A DNA stretch of 64,000 nt from Lepidurus packardi (taxonomy: Eukaryota; Arthropoda; Branchiopoda; Notostraca; Triopsidae), in contig JAKZAN010000004.1 in NCBI GenBank assembly GCA_023053545.1, positions 3,968,001 through 4,032,000 on the forward strand, in the 5' to 3' direction. Position 1 is the first letter of the stretch. Each line of letters starts with the position of its first letter. The notes beneath the pieces are model-generated. The model had not been told where the DNA came from. It was given only the letters and a program-made list of their open reading frames with translations, and made no database searches. Shown here one piece after another: positions 37,301 through 49,300 of the stretch. The translations under genes were made by a program, and so were the position numbers.

Positions 37301-40300
37301 TGAAGTTTTCAGCAACTGATCTTGTGATTCTAAACGCCCGGACAAACTTTTCTTTAAAGGTTGTGTTTTCGGAAAGAATCATGTATGCATCAATTTTCAT
37401 TTTTAAAGGGCACAAGCCAACCCTCCTACCCTTAAAAAAATTACAAAATAGAGCAAAAAATCTCGTTTCAAGTGAGATTTTTCTTTCCGTCATACTCTAA
37501 GTAGTAATTGAGGTACTTAAAAAAAAAAAACTTTGAAACAGGATCACGTAGCCTAATGACGTCACAAGCGTCTCGGGAATTTCAAAGCGCGCGAGAGTTT
37601 TGTTTAGAAATGCTTTAAGTTAGAACGTAAACAGTAACCATGATTACCGAAAACCTCGCCGTCGTATTTGTGTGACGTCATCCCAGAATTTGCATGTCAA
37701 TAACTCGTGAACGGCTATTCGAAAAAATTTCAAACAAAATGATGACTTCTAGGATAAGTTCATAAAAAAAAGAAGTACAGTGAAAACCGTTTAACACGAA
37801 GCCGCTATTAGCACGAATTCCTTATAACACGAGAAAATATTTCGGTCCCTTCGATCATGTTAAGCAGTTTTCACTGTACTGTCGTTATGGTGACTGTTGC
37901 CCTTTTCAGAAAGCAGACAACATGTTTAGGGACTCGTCTTTCTATTCAAACTTTGCAAAGGTTTAACATGGCGTACTATAATATCTATTGGGCAACAAAA
38001 ATAAGAGGAAACTTTAGTAAACAAGTAAGTTTTTAAAAGTGCATAATTGTATCAACTTTTTAGTTAGACTACTCGAGCTGCTATACTGTGTAATTCGTAA
38101 GCATGAGAAATGTCATAATTTAATTTCCGGTGAAGTTACACACGAAGGTACACACAATTATTTCTACCCTACAATCTCGCGAGTACGGGTACTGCAAATA
38201 TGCAGTAGATCCAACAAATTATTTCCGAATATTCTAAAACTTTGTATAGTTTTAGTGCTGATTTGTGTTATATATTTACCCACCACTCAGTAGAAATTTC
38301 CCATACGAATACTATAGATTCAAGCTATAAAGAGCCATTTGTCTAACCCAAGTTTTTCACATAAGTAAATGCGTGCACACAGAAACGATTTGCAAGTTTT
38401 CTTTTCAATTTAATCCATGGAGACCATTGAGTTCGTGGTACGGCCTTTGGTTTTCTATGGGAGAAACGGGATTTGTGTACCCGACATGGGAGCTCATTGT
38501 TCAATTCAGAGACACGTTGTTGCCAATTCTGTAAAACGTTGCAAATCCAAACAGAGTTACCGAGAGTATTTCCCTCGTTGCAGGGAAGCTCCGAAGTGAA
38601 CTTGAGTGTTTTGTTTATTCAGAGAACAGCGGGTAGTGTTGGCGTGGATTGTGACGCAGTCAAAGCACCATACGTATAAGTATTGCAAGGTGTATTTCAT
38701 CTGCGAAACTTAACGCACACTTAATGGAACAGAACGAGGTGAAATTACATGTTCTTCTGTCCTCAAGTTTTTTTTCTTTTTGCCTGGAAAGTATCGGGTA
38801 GCCGGGGGAACTGGCATAATATGGTACCACTGAGCAGGTTATAGGGATATTGGTATCTGGCGCCCAGGGCGACATTCCTTTTCAAGGCCCGAGACCCGTT
38901 GCTCTATACGTAGAAACTTTATTATCATTTTTTTTTTCTTGGGTGACGTTAGGTAGGAGTGTCGGTGTTTCTTATCTCTGATGCTGTTATGTTCCGCCGT
39001 ATATGAAAGAAAGTGTATATAGTTCCTATGTAGTGCACTCGGTAATATTTTTCTTTTTTCCTTATCCTAAACACAGCCGGTTCGCTATTGTTGAATCCAG
39101 TCAGTCAATAAAGACAGGGGTGAAAAAGGGAAAGAGAAGGCCGCATTCAGGTTTTATTGAGCACGAAAATAGAGCAGTGCAATCAATATTCAGAACTTAG
39201 AGTGGGTGATGAGATTGTTAAAAAAAAAGGTTAAAAGCGAAAGATTTTCAGCATAAATGGGGGCGCTGAAAAGATCTGTGCAAACGTGCTATGCACACGC
39301 TGGTAATTCGTTTCCACTGTAATTAAAAAAGTTTATTGGAATGCATCCTTACCTGGATATTAGCAACGAGCATGGTTGGCATTCCTGGTATCCTTTGCAC
39401 GTCAATTGAAGAGAGATGGAATGCATTTTGCTAAGCGCCCTTGGGCAAAGGGCAGAACGTGTAGTAATTTGAGGATTTGAAGGGATAGCGAGATTTGGCT
39501 TGGAATTGGAAGTAAATTTGCCCATGACTAACATTTAACCCGTGAGTTTTCCCCAAATCTTCTTGGAAAAAGAGTTTTTAATTCATTAGGCCGAATTGCT
39601 CCATGGCGGAGTTCTGCAATGACGTCCTGATGTCACCTAGTAGGATAAGAGAAAAAAGTCAAAGAAAAAATTGGTAAAAAATCAATCTTAAAAAGCCAGA
39701 GCCATGAAAAGAACAAAGTAAGATTTGGGTGGATTCTTGCATTCTCAAGAACCTCGAAATTTTCGGAAATTGGCATGTAAACTTTCGATCATGACATGAC
39801 ATCATAGACATGTCGTGGTGTGAGTTTACGGCGCTTGTTACCAGAGTACTATTTATTTCATGTGAAGGCTCCCGTATAGCTTAGCTTTTCGTGCCACATA
39901 GCATGGGGAACGGAAAAATACTCGTACGTAAATCCTTCAAATCCTCATTACATCCTTATCCTTCAAATCCTCATTACACGAAATCTTCTAAGAATTTACA
40001 GTACTGTAGTGTACGTAGGATTCATACGGAGGGCATGGCAGTTTTACTTGGTCTGTTTTTGCCTTTATTAATATAAGAAATGCTGGTCACTAGTTTCTCC
40101 TCTACGCTAAAATGCAAAAATCTCGGTTGTTTTTCAGAAAAAAATAAGGAAATTCAGTTCGTAATTATAACACTGTCCGGTTTGCCGTAGTATGTGCAGA
40201 AGCGATATCCGTTCATAAACACCCATGTAAAGCACTGCGCGCCCCTCGCGGTAGCTTGGGTGTAACAAGCTAAGCTTTACGGGAGCTTTAAAGGGCAATG

Positions 40301-43300
40301 GCCACCAAAATACAACTTTGTTTTGTAAAATAGAGCGGAAATTCTAATTTCTGGGTATATGTATATTTGTCTCAGGTGCGAAATAATAAGGAAACTATTT
40401 TTGAAATACAAAATCTGAAATTCAAATCTTGCTTTTTTGCCCTTGGCTCTGCGTGGTCACGTGCTGCTGTGACGTCACGGGCGGTCATAACTCCTAGGCG
40501 TACCACAAGACGTGTGTTGTTATTGTGCAGAACGCGAAAGTTAGCTTGTCTTTTCGTTGAAATGGCAGCATTTGGAGACGGAATTAGTTATTACGAAGGA
40601 ATGGAGGACGAAGGCACGGATTGGGATGCGACATTTTCTTTTCCGACGTCAGTTGCTGAAGTTAGAGCCTACCAATTCGAGCCTTTAGTGCCTGCAGTGT
40701 TGGCAATGGAGCAGCCAATTGACAATAACGTTCAATAAGGAAATAAGTTCAATATAGAAAAGGTTCAATACCAACTGCGGGTTGTGACTCCGATGAAACA
40801 AACGCAGCCTCCGAGACCGACGTACAAGTGCTTGTGGCAACGGTGGGGACAGCATGACTATCACTTTGATGCAGCAACTCTTGTACAATCTAGACAGTGT
40901 ATGAATAAACGTAGTATTGAAAATAATAATGAGTATATTTACTTTATGACGTTCTCTTTTGTCAATAGCGGAGGTTCCACAAGTTGTTCTTGTTGGAGTG
41001 TCGCGTAGCGCAGGCACAGTAGCCGGTCTAGAAAACTTCGTGGGGACAGCGGTTTTCAACAAAACCCTTCCGCGGTCTTTTGACCGAAATCCCATTGCTA
41101 TTTTCTGATCAATGCTACTATCAAACTGATCTTCGGTGAAATGTTCACCACAGAGAGTTACCGAATTAGTTTTGGGGTCGACATAATTCGCCCTAGTCCT
41201 TTGGACTTGCAATATCCATTGCCGTCTTCTCTGTGGATCTTTGGGGAATTTATATATCCCTACCCCCGAACTTGAATTGTTGTTACACCCGTAAGCAACA
41301 CAATAGTTCCCGTAACGTTTCGGTATCTTTGTTGGCAGCTCACTTGCCATTTTACACACTAAAACTATACAAAAGCAACAGGGAATCTAAGCGCACCATG
41401 TGAAAACAATGGCCCGCAAGACCCACCTGTCATGCCGCGGACCGCCTGTGACGTCACGCTTCCAGCGGCGGGAAAAGGCCAAAACTTTGCAAATTAATAT
41501 CTCCGTAACGGCTGGTCAGAAAAATCAGAAACAAAATTCTGTGTTCTTAGAATAATGTGTATTGTATGAATCCATCAAAATTTCAGTATGTGCTTGTGGT
41601 GGCCATTGCCCTTTAAGGCCACGGTGAAGTGCAACCTCTTATGGCGCTATAGCATGGCAAACTTTCAAACATTGTAACGACACGATGAAACATTGTAATT
41701 AAACCAAATTTTTACACAATGCGTGTAAGGTATAAATCTAGGGGGTGAAGGTCGTACTTTATTTTTTTTTTATTCTGTGATTTTTTTAATAAATGTTCAA
41801 AGTTATCAAAATCTTAAATAAATCATATATCAAAATTTTACGACCTTCATCCCCTAGGTTTTATTATTTAAAAAATTTTAAAACTCGAACTTTTCAATTA
41901 TCTCTTTCTGTTTACTTTAAAAACTGCTTATAAGTTTCTGAAGTTCTGATGAAAAATTGTGCTGCCACTCAGAAAATAACGGCCAGTCAGGAAACTGCAT
42001 AGCTTGTGCTGAACTCAAGAATGAGCATGAAAAGGAGAAGAGCGTAAAAGTAAGGGGAAGTAAAGGGCAAGTAACTAATTGGGTTTGCTCGAGCCTAAAG
42101 TAACCCAAGGGCACAAATACCTTGTGGCGTTTTACCCTTTTCTTTTATTCTGAATGATTTTGTCTTGTGGCAACTGACGACTAGGATTTTACGCACTACT
42201 ACAACTCTTACGAACTATTTATAGGCCGAATTAAATTGACTGAAAATTAGTTTTCTTAAATTTCTATTACGGCAACAACAGTTTGTGGGTTTTACGAACC
42301 GTTACGAACTTTTGACAGGCAGTATAATGAAGTAAATATAATTTGCTTCTAAATATTCATACAAGCTCGTACTAAAAACTAAATACAATCAAGAAAACAA
42401 GCAAGTGGTAGCCAGTTGGGTCAAGTAAAGGTGAAAACATGTCCGTCTCAGAATGACTTTTCTCAAACATTTTCCCCCTGTTAGCAAAGAGGGGAAAGAG
42501 GTCAAGAAAGCGAACCAAGTGTGGTCTAGAAAAGGTGAAAAGATTTGCAAATAAATGCAAATGAAAATGCAGGTGAAAATAAATGAGTTGCGGCTCATTG
42601 AAGGAACGCCAACGGTTGCCATGAATTCTTCTAAGTGGTTATGGGCTGCACCAATTTGCATAATTCCCATTGCAATTTTTGTGTTGACGGACAAGGCCTG
42701 AACTTTATCTGACCTCAAGCGTGCAGCATGCGGCGAAATGTTCTTTTGCGTAGAGCTTGTCGCGTTTGGATAAACCGGGTCAGTCGTAATAAAAAGATTA
42801 TCCTGGCATTTCTCACATTTGAAAGAAAAACTGCTCCAAAAACCTTTCTTAACTTCCTTTTGGAAAGGAATGGGTGAGCGACAAATATCGTAGTGTTCAA
42901 AAATCTTATTGTGCCCTGACAAGAAATGGCAAACATTTACTAATCGAAGTCCGTCAACTTCTTTCTTCATTTTTGGTTGCGAATACCAAACAGGTTCAAT
43001 GTTAAGTTCTACAGCATCAATTTCTGCCTGTTCTTTAAGAATGCGTGAAAGTTCGTCATCTTCAAGACAGTTCGTTTCTTTGTCAAGGAGATCTAAACTA
43101 GCAATATGGGAAACAACGGCGCTAGTGCTAGCTATAGGTTCAACGGAAATTGATTCTACACCAGGTGTGTAACTTACAGTATTGGAAGCTTGTAATTGAA
43201 AACTTTCACCTGGAATTAATTTCTCGGGCTCAGCTGGATGATGTTTCGTAATCTTTTCGTTTCGCGCCTTCAAAGCAACCCCCATTAGCAGGTGCTTTTT

Positions 43301-46300
43301 TTTCCTGGATGACACTTTTCTATTACCCATTTTCAGTCAGTAGTACAACGCCAAAAAAGTTTCACACTAACTTACACAACTCACTTTTTTTAACCACTCA
43401 CGAACGCAGTAACGAACTTTTTGGGTTGTATTTTTTTTAATAACGTACAATGCTATAATGTTTTAAACAATTGAAGAAATTGGTAACACTAAAATTAAGA
43501 ACCGTTCATGCTGATCTCTGATTACGGAATGAGTTCTAGTCAAAGTTGCATAACAATATTCCGAAAAGTTAGCGAAATAGTAAAAGTGAATGTCCTTTGA
43601 AATCGCATTTGGGCAAATTACACAAACACTAAAAATTAAAAAGTCATTCAGTTTTGAGAAAGAGTGAATTCCCCTTAGTAGAAAAATTATGCGTTTCCAG
43701 TTATTCCGTTGGGATATAACCAAAGCTTGTTGTTGTAGGGAATTTGAGATCGAAAGTGAAGGTTGTTGCAAAATACTGATCCTCAATAATTGGGAATCTA
43801 TTTTATTGGTCACTTCCTTTGACTGATTCATGTCTAAAAGCTAAAATATTCAGTAACTTATTTTATATTCCAGAGTTTCACGATGTGGCCAAGCAGGAAA
43901 AACTATTGCAAGATGTAATTTAGCGATCAATGACCTATCGGCATCAAGATGATCATCAGCATGCATTACACTTTTCAGCAGTGCCATAGCAGTCAAACGA
44001 AAGCCCCAAAGAGCAAGATCTTCGAAGGCTATTAGTTGACTAGAACTAGAATATAAACAGTGATCGCTAAGACGAGCGCTTGATAAGATGGGTGGTAACC
44101 TTGAGTGTAAAGCACGGTAATGGCAATTTTCTAGGAAAATAGTATGATTTAGTTCGGAATTTCTAAGTACACTTCTAAACTTTGGAAATTGGATTATCCC
44201 TTCCATTTGTATTTTATACATAAAACGACGGTGTCAACCTTGACCATAAAGAATGGTAATGGCAATTTTCTAAGAAAATATAATTGCTTAGTTCGCAATT
44301 TCTAAATACTTACACGTCTAGCGCATGAAAATTGGATTATCAGTAAATTGGTATTTCCCTCCCATTCTCAAGCGAACATAGGGAGGAAGTTCCTTAGCAT
44401 AAGCTGACCTTTTCCCTTTACCCCATACTTTACCCTAATTATTGTGTGCAGACCTCTAGTGCGAGAAATTAGTCATAGGTGTATATTTATTTGTAGCATT
44501 CTCAGGATATAGGGGTCTATGCCAGTGACATCTTTTGACGGAAAAGGGTCAACTACTTCGCCTTCACCGTGGCCTTAAAACAGTAAACAAAGCTCCCAGG
44601 TGCCATCGATACGTTTGTGCCATCATAAATGTGACCCTTACTTTGTGTTTCTCTCTTTAGCAGCTTGCTTCTTTACTATTGCGCAAGATGGAAATAAACA
44701 TTTAAGTCGGAACTAGATTTTCTGCTCTTTTTTTGAAGACAACGTTTATTCGGTGGCTATTACTGCTGCTTCCGTGAAGCAGTGGATTTCTCTTGATTTC
44801 AGTCTATTCTCGTTTAGATGTTGAGCGTTTGTCAAAGGCAATTCTAAAGAAAACTAAACGTGATAGAGTTTCTGTTTACTGCTGGCGCCTTAGGGCGAAA
44901 GATGGTAAACAAAAAGTTGGCAAAGCCCAAATTAGACAGCTTTAAAGTTTGGCCACCTTAGTGGCCCAATAGTTACGAAATGATACTGGAACTTTGTTAG
45001 ACCCTTAGGAACTTTGTTACTGATTGATGTAGTGCAGTTAAAAAGCATCGAACTTTCAAAGTAGGCCAACCTTTTTTTTTTTTTTTGGTATCATGTGCTA
45101 AGCTGTTTGAGAGCAAAAAAAATGGGAATGTGTAAAGAACAGCCATTTTTTGTGAATTTTTAAACCCGTAGAATGGATCCAGCACGAAGAGTGTTGGTTA
45201 CCTTTAACCAGTTGTATAATTTCGCCATCAATTTTAGCGGTCTGGTCCTTGGCTGCGTCTTGCATTACTCCAAGTGCCTTTTGCTTTTTCAATTTGTTTT
45301 TCTATGTGTTTTTAAGGGGAGTCGAACCTATAACCAGTACCGATGAACCTGAAAAGCGCAAGAAGCTGTAAGAACAACAATTTGGGATTTTCCATGAAAA
45401 ATGTCGGAATTATTGTGGTTTGGTTTCGGTCTTTAACTTGTGTTCTTCTTTAGAAAAAAAGGTTGTCAGTATTGCCTCAACACATGTTTCCTGCACTTAA
45501 TTTTTACGTCTTCGACCCCATACACAAGTTCGAGCAAGGAAAAAGAAACTTTGAGCTCAAATTTTGGGGGAAAGCTTCCATTAGTCTGCATGCGGATGCC
45601 GCATAGCTATGCAAAAACGAGCATGCTGGGAACCATAAACTGGCCCTCTCGTACTGTACGTCGGATCACATCCCCCCAGAAAAAAGGGTTCACATCCCCC
45701 ATCTCGTGGGTTGGGAGAATTATATCTTAGCTGGGGCGTTCTATATTCATATTAAGCTGGCACATGCTAGATGACGCAAATGAAATGAATGAATGATAAG
45801 TACTTTCCTCTGCCCCCACAGGTTCTGACGGATTTTTTTTTTCTTTTCTTTTTGAAGACGTCTATAAGTTTGCGAGGAAAGTTTGAAGAAAACAGAGTAT
45901 TTAATAAGACTGTTGTACGTTTTTGTTTTGCAGGTGTTTGTGGCAGTGGAAGACGAGAATGATAATGTACCTCAAACGGAAAAACCGATTTATTGGGCTA
46001 CCGTACCTGAGAATTCGCCACCGAAAACACCCGTTTTGCAGATCCATGCCTTCGATGCTGATATGAATCCGTCACAACGCTTGAATTTTCAATTCAAAGC
46101 AGGCAACCCACAGTCCCTTTTTGATATCGATGCTCAGTCAGGTAAGAAAACGTATTATGCTAAAGGGAAAGTTTGTGTAAAGCGCTGGAAACTGAAGTGG
46201 CTTCTGGCCGGAGTTGGAAGCGTTAACCCGGCTTGACTTGGAAGCTATTGCGGCCACGGAAAAGTAACCGAGCCAACCGAATGCACCCTACCCCGCTTCA

Positions 46301-49300
46301 CAGCGCTACTCCGGGCTATGCGCTTATTCGTCTACCCCACTCCTGGTCATAGCGAAGGCCGTGTTGCAAAGGCAAGACGGAGTAACGCAATGACTCCAGG
46401 CCAGAAGTACTTTGTGTGTTACATGTCTTTTATCTCCAGAATGATTCGTATTAGGTGGCATAACTCCGCACATACATACATACATTGTCATTGAGTCCAG
46501 TTCCCACACATAGAACAACAAATATAGTATTAATAACATAGCCACTTCTCGTCTGTGCTGTCTGTTCTATGAAACTGCCATTGGGTATGCAGGAGTAACA
46601 CTAAGAAATCCGGGCAAAAGCCACACGCTTTCTCCGGTCCTTAATTTTTCATTTTTGAGCACCATGCAGGGGCAGGCCGGAGTAAAGCTACAAGTCCGGC
46701 CTGGCCCTAATTAGTTCCCTGCGTTAGCTTTTTGTCTTTCTGACCTTAAAACTTACTGATTGGCTAGAATTAAAAAAAAAATCATAAAAAATTAAGAGAG
46801 ACGGAATGTTTTTCGACAAGGTCTACTTAAATTGATCTTGGGTTACTTTTATCTCATCTAGTATGAAACAGGTTAGGGAAGGGATTATTGAAGTGGCGTG
46901 GTTTTAGTTGTAAAGGGGAAATTGATTTAATGACCTATAGACTCTGACGTTTTTTGTTTGTTTTTTTAAGTTGAATTCAATAGTGTGATTCTTTGATATT
47001 TGTGTTAGTTTGGAGGGTTCGGTTTTTCGAGGTTGAAAAGGGACTTTGAATGTCAGTTTGTATTGTTCATTGTTATATGATCTGACTTGGCTGTTTCTGT
47101 AGGGGACACGTTAGTATTTGTTCCCTTTGCTTTTGGTCGTCACTGATCAGAATCAAAGGAGAGACTTTACTTTTTACAGGTTCTCAGCAAGATTCAGAAT
47201 GTTTTTTCTCTCTCTTTTATTGGCTATCAAGGTTCTTTCTATGGCCATATGTGTTTGCTGTTGAGCTTGAGCTGCAACTCCCCCCCCCCCCCCGTTTTCT
47301 TTTGGCATTTAATGGGAAACCCTCAGAAAAGTTCTTCCCAGCTGCTTAAGTCTTTACGATTGTGAACGAAAAGCTGAATGTTACAAACTTGCCAATTTCA
47401 AGCTCAGTTTTCATTTGCACTGTTTCGAGATTCAAATTCTTTGGTGCTCGAAACGCTGCGGGATTTCGAGCACTCTTTTATGGCGTTTTTCTAAATCGTC
47501 TTGAATTCAAACTGAACTTGATTTCAACAAAATCCTCTATCTTGCGAAGGTATCTACGCACTAGTCGATATGGACTTTGTAATAGTTTCTTGTACGTTCT
47601 AATACTTTCATGTACATCGTATACCTATTTGTACATCTTGTACATACTTTCCACTACCGGTAGGAACATTTTTTAACAGACTTCACATGAACTTTGCATG
47701 TATTTTCTATGTATTTAATACATACAAAGTACATACTCGATACATAATTCATAATACTTGTATTTTATACGTACTTTCTTTTATTTATAATACTTTATTT
47801 TGCCTCTTGTACGTATTGTACCTTTTCGTACTTAATCTTGAAAGCATGCGTAATTTTTTACATATTTTTTTACGTAATTCATATGTAATTTGTATGTATT
47901 GTATATGCATTTAGTACACATAAAGTATGAACTCAAACGTACTTCATACAATCGAAACGCAAAAAAAATATAAATTCATTTTAAAACCAAGCCATTAAGG
48001 GAATAGCATGTGTTAGCAGCTTCGTCTGTGAGGACAAGAAAAAAACCTTAGCGAAGCCATGTACAGGACCCAGCAGGAAATAACATATAGTGTAGTAGGG
48101 TTCCTCTCACCATTCATAATTTGAACATGTATGATAATATAAGCCCCCAACTGTACGTTGTTTTTGTTTTCATTTTGTTTGTTATAAATTTGTTTGAGCA
48201 GCAACTGTTTTGCCTGCTACTCACGCTTTAATGAAAGTTGGGAGAGTATTTGCGTTGCCTAGCAAAGATGGCTTTTTTTATGAAGGAAATGGCTCAGGTT
48301 GGAGAATTTTGCTCGGCGTGTTAGTTAAGAAGAAGAGCTGCGGGTCGCTCGTTTATGAATTAATAACTTGCTACAGAGTTGTTTGAGTTTCTCGGCTACT
48401 TATAGACGTTGTGTGTATGTGTGTGTAGAGAAGCTGCCACTGAGCTGATCCCCACAGCTTTAGTTTCCAGCTTCTTGTTTGGCATTTTAGGGATCTGAGA
48501 AACGCGGTCGTCGTTGAGTCGCCAGGATCGATTTCTTGCTTGGCTCATCATTTTCTTGCGAGGTAACTTGGTACTCGCGACGACAAGGTTTCTGAGAAGA
48601 AGGGGGGAGAGTTCATATAAGGCTATGCCAATTAGTGGAGAACATGTCTCAGTACATTGCGTGTTTATGGAGAACTTGACTAGCACGAGGAACTTTTGAA
48701 GAGGTATTTTCAAGTTGTATGGGTGCTATGTTATAAGATACAAAGTCGGAATGTTAGTAAGCGACGCCCACGTCATGCCAAGTGCCTCTTTAAAGGTATA
48801 CTGTGATATCCCACGTGTATTTGTAGATTTAGAGATTTAAGTTGTGAAAATAGCTCCTAATTACGGCACATTTTCTAAAGCAAAATTTTCAGTGTAATTT
48901 TACGAATATTTTATTTAGGATAAATAGTTGATCAAGTTAGCCACTTCAAGGACAAGTTAATAATTATCATAACGAACACAAAACGTCATGGGTGATTTGT
49001 ATCGTCGTTGTCAGTATTTAAATTTGTGACAAAATTACTCAAAAGAGAATGCAAAACTGACATCAGGGAACTTCAAATTGTCGAGTTTGTTTACATTCCA
49101 AAATGAAAATTTTGGAATTCCAAACACCACACACAATATAAAAAGAAGCTTTTAGTAAGAGTTTTCATGATTTGAATCGAAGTTCGGGTATAATTTGGAG
49201 ACATGTTTGAGATTTTCCTAGATTAAAAACAGCATGCATGTACGGTACATACACCTCTGAGTGCGCTGTAGCGTATAAACAGACGTTGTAAAAGAGAGTT

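Larger units (their letters stand above)
40288..41616. mobile_element. TTAA-flanked DNA transposon encoding a THAP protein (Kolobok-like, probably non-autonomous)
   Basis: TTAA at 40288-40291 and 41613-41616 flank ends AGGGCAATGGCCACCA and TGGTGGCCATTGCCCT, a perfect terminal inverted repeat of about 15 bp. Inside are two convergent ORFs: a 58-codon ORF on + (40562-40738) and a THAP-domain gene on - (41350-40749). Each has a TGACGTCA palindrome roughly 85-100 bp upstream of its ATG (40470-40477 and 41449-41456). TTAA target sites plus a THAP-domain protein are known for the Kolobok superfamily. No catalytic transposase domain is visible, so it is likely mobilised in trans. Confidence 0.8.
41613..44578. 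mobile_element. TTAA-flanked 3-kb DNA transposon with a truncated Mutator-like transposase
   Basis: TTAA at 41613-41616 and 44575-44578 flank complementary ends GGCCACGGTGAAG (41617-41629) and CTTCACCGTGGCC (44562-44574), a perfect 13-bp terminal inverted repeat. Its left TTAA is the right TTAA of the THAP element, so the two abut with nothing between them. Inside lie a minus-strand transposase N-terminus (43330-42580), a hairpin (41738-41857) and a direct repeat (44091-44341). The transposase core is missing, so the element is non-autonomous. Confidence 0.8.
36579..45933 (+). other. Fat-like intron 2 (9.4 kb), transposon-rich
   Basis: GTAAGT donor, TTTTGCAG acceptor, phase 0. It holds a 26-base T run (37122-37147), the nested 37403-37906 and 37778-37876 elements, and the chain of three TTAA-bounded elements between 39866 and 44578. 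No host gene is seen in it; all recognisable coding sequence belongs to transposons. Confidence 0.85.

Noticed and set aside
43463-44221. Two minus-strand ORFs of 122 and 123 codons upstream of the transposase fragment
   Set aside because: No recognisable domain; the second covers part of the internal direct repeat, so they are probably non-coding parts of the element.
45316-45335. tRNA B-box-like GGTTCGACTCC on the minus strand
   Set aside because: No A box at the right distance and no T-stem or acceptor stem pairing, so not a tRNA; not enough for a SINE.
46201-46407. Complementary pair CTTCTGGCCGGAGT / ACTCCAGGCCAGAAG as a 207-bp MITE
   Set aside because: Only about 14 bp with an indel, no target duplication visible and no second copy seen; mentioned only within intron 3.
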